Source: Sphaerisporangium rubeum
GTDB lineage: Bacteria > Actinomycetota > Actinomycetes > Streptosporangiales > Streptosporangiaceae
Length of the DNA stretch: 64,000 nt
NCBI RefSeq assembly: GCF_014207705.1
Contig: NZ_JACHIU010000001.1
Coordinates: 2,782,501 to 2,846,500 of the forward strand
Reading direction: 5' to 3'
Both the position numbers and the translations under genes were made by a program. The notes beneath the pieces were generated by a model. The model saw only the letters and a list, made by a program, of their open reading frames with translations. It searched no databases and was not told the DNA's origin. Position 1 is the stretch's first letter. Every line of letters begins with the position of its first letter. This document shows, piece by piece, positions 60,335 to 64,000 of this stretch.

Positions 60335-61459
60335 ATGCGTCTCCTGCACACCTCCGACTGGCACCTGGGCCGGGCATTTCATCGTGAAAGCCTCATCGCC
60401 GCGCAGGGTGCCTTCGTGGACCATCTGGTCGCCACCGTGCGGTCAGAGCGTGTCGACGCCGTGCTCGTCGCGGGAGACGTGTACGACCGCGCGCTGCCGC
60501 CGGTGGACGCCGTCGAGCTGTGCGGCGAGGCCCTGCGCCGCCTCACCGACGCCGGAGCGCGGGTCGTGCTCATCAGCGGCAACCACGACTCGCCGCGCAG
60601 GCTCGGCTTCGGCGCCGGCCTCATCGACGCCTCCGGTGTCCACCTGCGCACCGACCCGGCCGGGGTGGGCCGTCCCGTGCTGATCGAGGGGGTCGCGGTG
60701 TACGGAATCCCCTACCTGGAGCCCGACATGGTGCGGGTCCCGTGGGGCCTCACCGAGCGCGGCCACCACGCGGCCGTCGCGCACGCCATGTCCCTCGTCC
60801 GCGCCGACGCCGCCACCCGCGCCGCGCCGTCGGTGGTGCTGGCCCACGCGTTCGTCACCGGCGGCGAGTCCAGCGACAGCGAGCGCGACATCAGTGTCGG
60901 CGGCGTCCCCCACGTCCCCGTCTCGACGTTCGCCGGCACCGATTACGTGGCGCTCGGCCACCTGCACGGCCGCCAGCGCATGACCGACGCCGTCCGCTAC
61001 TCCGGCTCGCCGATCGCCTACTCCTTCTCCGAGGCCGACCACCTCAAAGGTTCGTGGCTCGCCGACATCGGCCCCGAGGGCCTGACGTCCGCCACGTTCG
61101 TCCCCGCGCCGGTGCCGCGGCCGCTGGCGCGCCTGCGCGGCCACCTGGACGACCTGGTCACCTCGCCGGCCTGGTCGGCGTACGAGGACCACTGGCTCCA
61201 GGTCACCCTCACCGACCCCGTGCGTCCCAAAGCGGCCATGGAGCGCCTCAGGCAGCGCTTCCCCCATACCCTCAACCTCGTGTTCGCCCCCGAGAACGCC
61301 CCCGAGCCCGCGCGGGCCCCGCGGCTCGCCGGCCGGCCCGAGATCGACGTCGCCATGGACTTCGTCCGCGATGTGCGCGGCGAGCCCGCCGACGCCGCCG
61401 AGCGTGCCTTGCTGCGCCGGGCCTTCGAGTCGTGCCGCGCCAAGGAGGCCCTGGTTTGA
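60335..61459 (+). CDS. sbcD: Exonuclease SbcCD subunit D
   Basis: 374 residues. Metallophosphoesterase motifs: D8 and H10 in SDWHLG, D48 in AGDVYDR, N83-H84-D85 in GNHDSPRR, and GHLHGRQ. SbcD (Mre11 homologue) is the Mn2+ nuclease that, with SbcC, removes hairpins and protein-blocked DNA ends. Start at ATG 60335 lacks a ribosome binding site; the -10 of the promoter ends 8 nt upstream. Its stop overlaps the TTG of sbcC. Confidence 0.94.
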   Translation: MRLLHTSDWHLGRAFHRESLIAAQGAFVDHLVATVRSERVDAVLVAGDVYDRALPPVDAVELCGEALRRLTDAGARVVLISGNHDSPRRLGFGAGLIDASGVHLRTDPAGVGRPVLIEGVAVYGIPYLEPDMVRVPWGLTERGHHAAVAHAMSLVRADAATRAAPSVVLAHAFVTGGESSDSERDISVGGVPHVPVSTFAGTDYVALGHLHGRQRMTDAVRYSGSPIAYSFSEADHLKGSWLADIGPEGLTSATFVPAPVPRPLARLRGHLDDLVTSPAWSAYEDHWLQVTLTDPVRPKAAMERLRQRFPHTLNLVFAPENAPEPARAPRLAGRPEIDVAMDFVRDVRGEPADAAERALLRRAFESCRAKEALV

Positions 61460-64000
61460 GGCTGCACCGGCTGGCGCTCACCGCGTTCGGCTCGTTCCCC
61501 GCGCGAGAGGAGGTCGACTTCGACGCGCTCGGCGACGCCGGCCTGTTCCTCGTGCACGGCCCCACCGGCGCCGGCAAGACCACCGTCCTCGACGCCGTGT
61601 GCTACGCCTTGTACGGCAGGGTGCCGGGCCAGCGCGACAGCGCGCGGCGCCTGCGCTGCGACCACGCGCCACCGGGCCGCGCTCCGGAGGTGGTCCTGGA
61701 GACCACGCTGCGCGGCAGACGCCTGCGCGTCACCCGTTCCCCCGCGTGGGAACGTCCCAAGCTGCGCGGCGACGGCACCGTCGAGCAGAAACCCAAGATC
61801 CTGCTGGAGGAGCTTCTCCCGACCGGCGAGTGGACGTTCCGTTCCAGCCGCCTCGACGAGGCCGGCGACCTGATCGGCGGCCTCCTCGGCATGAACGCCG
61901 ACCAGTTCTGGCAGGTCGCCATGCTCCCCCAAGGCGACTTCGCACGCTTCCTGCGCGCCGACGGCGACGACCGCCGCAGACTCCTGGAGAAACTCTTCTC
62001 CGTCCGCCTCTACACCGCCGTGGAGCAGTGGCTCGCCGACCACCGCACCCGCGCCGGCCAGAACCGCCAGACCCTCCGCCAACAGGTCGACTCCACCCTC
62101 GACCACATGCGCGGCGCCGCCGGCCCGCTGCTCGACCGGCCGGCCGGCACCAGCGACGCGTTCGCTCTTCCTGCCGAGCCGCAGCCCGGCGCCGGCGAAC
62201 CGGCCGGTCCTCTACCGGCACGGCAGCCCGGCACGGACGACCCGGCTGATCCTCTTCCCGCTCCTCAGGCCGACTCCGACCCCGCCGGCTGGGCCGCCGC
62301 TCTGGTGGCGTGTGCCGCGCGTGTACGCGACGACGCGGGGGCCGCCGCCAAGGAGACCGCCGGCACGCTGCGTGCCGCGCGCGACGCGCTGGAAAGCGCG
62401 CGCGACCTCGCCAAGCTCCAGCGCACCCACGCCGAGGCCCTGGCCCGCCGCGACGACCTCGACCGTACCGCCGACGAACGCGCCGACCTGGAGACGATCC
62501 TCGCGGAGGCCGCGCGAGCCGGCCGGGTCCTCCCCCTGATCCAGCAGGCCGAGCACCGCGAGGAGACCGCCGGCAAGGCCGCCGACCTGGCCGCCGACGC
62601 ACTCACCCGCGCCGTCGCGGTGGCCGGCGGTGAGGCCGGGGTGGAGGAACTGGCCCTGCTTGAACGCGACCGGCGCGACGAGGTGGCACGGCTCGAACAG
62701 CTCACGGCGGAGGAGAACCGGCTGGCCGAGCTGAGAGAGGAACTCGGTCGCACCGGCGAGCGGCTCGACCGGCTCGCCGAGGAGGAGAAGGACGTGGCGA
62801 CGCTCCTCGCCGAGCTGCCGTCCGCACGGCGACAGGCGGGGGAGAAGCTCGCCGCGGCACGGCTCGCGGCGTCCCGGCTGTCGGCGGCACGGGCCGAGGT
62901 GGAGGCCGCGCACGCCGACGTGGAGACCGTCCGCCGCAGGGACACCCTCGCCGTCGAGGCCCGGGCCGCACTGGAGGAGCTGGACCGCGTGCTGGAACCG
63001 GTCGCCGAACGGCTCTCAGAGGAGTACGCCGAGCTGGTGAACCGATCGGCCAAGGCCACTGGGCCGGCCCATGACGAGCCGGCGAGCGTGGGGAGGCTCG
63101 CGGCCACCGGACCCGACCGCATCGACCCGGTGGTCGTGGGGGAGTGGCTGGCCGAGGTCGCCAGGTCGGTTCAGGACGAGGTGGTGGTGCTTGAGGCGCG
63201 GCTGGGGGATGAGGAACGGCTGGCCGAGGTGGAGCGGGGGCTGGCCGAGGTCGAGGTGCGGCTGCGGGAGGTCGCGGCGCGCGAGCCGGGGCTCGCGGAC
63301 GCACGGGACGGATTGCCGGCGCGGGTCGCGGCGGCCGAGGAGCGGCTCGCGGTGGTGCGGGCCGACGCGGCGGCGGTGCCTGCGGCGCTGGCGGCCAGGG
63401 ACGCGGCGGTGCTTCAGGCGGAGCAGGCCGAGCGGCGTGACGCGCTGGAAGGTGAGCTGGCCGAGGCCGAGGAGGCGCGAAGAGCGGCCACCGACGAGGC
63501 GCAGGAGGCACGGGACCTGGTGCAGGCCGTCCGGCAGGCGCGCCTGGACGGCATGGCGGCCGAGCTGGCGCAGGGCCTGCACCCCGGCGAGCCGTGCGCG
63601 GTGTGCGGTTCGGACGAGCATCCAGCTCCGGCCGCGCCGGACGAGGCGGCCCCCACGTCCCATGACGAGCAGGAGGCCGAGGCGCGCGACGAGGCCGCGT
63701 GGGAGGCGCGGCAGGCCGCCGAGGAACGGGTGGCGGTGCTGGCCGCGCACCTGGAGGAGGCCGCCGCTCAGGCCGGCGGCCTGGGGGTCGCCGAGGCGCT
63801 CGCGGCCTGCCAGGAGGCCGAGGCCGAGCTGGCCCGGCTGGAGCAGTCCGCCGCCGGCGAGCCGGCCCTGGCCGAGGAGGCCGTCCGCCTGCGCGCCGAG
63901 CTTGAGGTCGCCGAGGCCGGTGCGCGCGAGCTCGCCGTCGAGGCCGCCGAGGCCCGCACGGCACGGGCCGCCTTGCGCGAGGAGTTCGACCGTCTCACCC
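61456..64000 (+). CDS. sbcC: Exonuclease SbcCD subunit C, N-terminal part
   Basis: 848 codons to the window edge, incomplete. TTG start overlaps the sbcD stop, with AAGGAGG 8 bp upstream. MRLHRLALTAFGSF and Walker A GPTGAGKT (35-42) open the ATPase head; QFWQVAMLPQGDFARFLRADGDDR is the Q-loop region. Long Ala/Glu/Arg-rich coiled coils follow. The zinc hook CAVC at 714-717 (PCAVCGSDEH) lies between the two arms. The second arm and Walker B are beyond the window. It is the SMC-like ATPase partner of SbcD in DNA end processing. Confidence 0.93.
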   Translation, partial: MRLHRLALTAFGSFPAREEVDFDALGDAGLFLVHGPTGAGKTTVLDAVCYALYGRVPGQRDSARRLRCDHAPPGRAPEVVLETTLRGRRLRVTRSPAWERPKLRGDGTVEQKPKILLEELLPTGEWTFRSSRLDEAGDLIGGLLGMNADQFWQVAMLPQGDFARFLRADGDDRRRLLEKLFSVRLYTAVEQWLADHRTRAGQNRQTLRQQVDSTLDHMRGAAGPLLDRPAGTSDAFALPAEPQPGAGEPAGPLPARQPGTDDPADPLPAPQADSDPAGWAAALVACAARVRDDAGAAAKETAGTLRAARDALESARDLAKLQRTHAEALARRDDLDRTADERADLETILAEAARAGRVLPLIQQAEHREETAGKAADLAADALTRAVAVAGGEAGVEELALLERDRRDEVARLEQLTAEENRLAELREELGRTGERLDRLAEEEKDVATLLAELPSARRQAGEKLAAARLAASRLSAARAEVEAAHADVETVRRRDTLAVEARAALEELDRVLEPVAERLSEEYAELVNRSAKATGPAHDEPASVGRLAATGPDRIDPVVVGEWLAEVARSVQDEVVVLEARLGDEERLAEVERGLAEVEVRLREVAAREPGLADARDGLPARVAAAEERLAVVRADAAAVPAALAARDAAVLQAEQAERRDALEGELAEAEEARRAATDEAQEARDLVQAVRQARLDGMAAELAQGLHPGEPCAVCGSDEHPAPAAPDEAAPTSHDEQEAEARDEAAWEARQAAEERVAVLAAHLEEAAAQAGGLGVAEALAACQEAEAELARLEQSAAGEPALAEEAVRLRAELEVAEAGARELAVEAAEARTARAALREEFDRLT

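Overview
The window is high-GC actinobacterial DNA. Reading frames have strongly GC-biased third positions, GTG and TTG starts are frequent, and several genes appear to be leaderless. Family content includes an XRE/DUF5753 regulator with a DUF397 partner and an RsbW-like ATPase, LCP and GtrA proteins, and DUF3494/DUF4082 secreted proteins. This suits a Streptosporangiaceae-like actinomycete (Nonomuraea, Sphaerisporangium or relatives); that placement is inference, since no marker gene is present.

Region 1 (1-30623) is a surface-polysaccharide locus. It holds the end of an O-antigen polymerase/ligase-like protein, three GT4 and two GT2 glycosyltransferases, a flippase, a glutamine-dependent amidotransferase (AsnB family), an epimerase, two methyltransferases and two nucleotide-sugar dehydrogenases. 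Its right end carries RmlA- and RmlB-type enzymes plus a WecE-type aminotransferase and a WecD-like acetyltransferase, which together predict dTDP-Fuc4NAc. A GtrA flippase faces a DPM1-like transferase, and a large membrane protein closes the locus. Inside it lies a secreted-protein module (14423-22467): two DUF3494 'ice-binding'-type proteins, a short collagen-like protein and a giant dimethylformamidase-like protein. Five DUF4082 domains on a 477-bp period are spread over two convergent genes.

Region 2 (30624-36240) is an accessory island. It has a stretch of clearly lower GC (about 31440-33560) with two unrecognised membrane-anchored proteins, an IS5-like transposase remnant, an SDR and a WhiJ/BldB/AbaA-like regulatory triad. 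The HTH regulator of the triad is broken by an in-frame amber codon.

Region 3 (36241-47293) carries a Tat-exported GH95-like glycosidase with a ricin-type lectin domain, a pirin, a lipoprotein coupled to a divergent FtsH-like AAA protease, an aldehyde dehydrogenase and a DUF985 cupin.

Region 4 (47391-55770) is a five-gene cassette: SWIM zinc finger, DUF5691, MoxR AAA ATPase, DUF5682 (TraB-like motifs) and VWA protein. It has a leaderless promoter resembling the PafBC DNA-damage motif, and minisatellites lie in its linkers and in one gene junction. It is the best candidate for an under-described system.

Region 5 (55912-64000) has an o-succinylbenzoate synthase/NAAAR homologue without its catalytic lysines, an LCP transferase, a membrane-anchored alpha/beta hydrolase, and sbcD-sbcC (sbcC runs off the window). 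sbcD sits behind an almost exact PafBC-type DNA-damage promoter. I saw no tRNA, rRNA, CRISPR array or intact insertion sequence.
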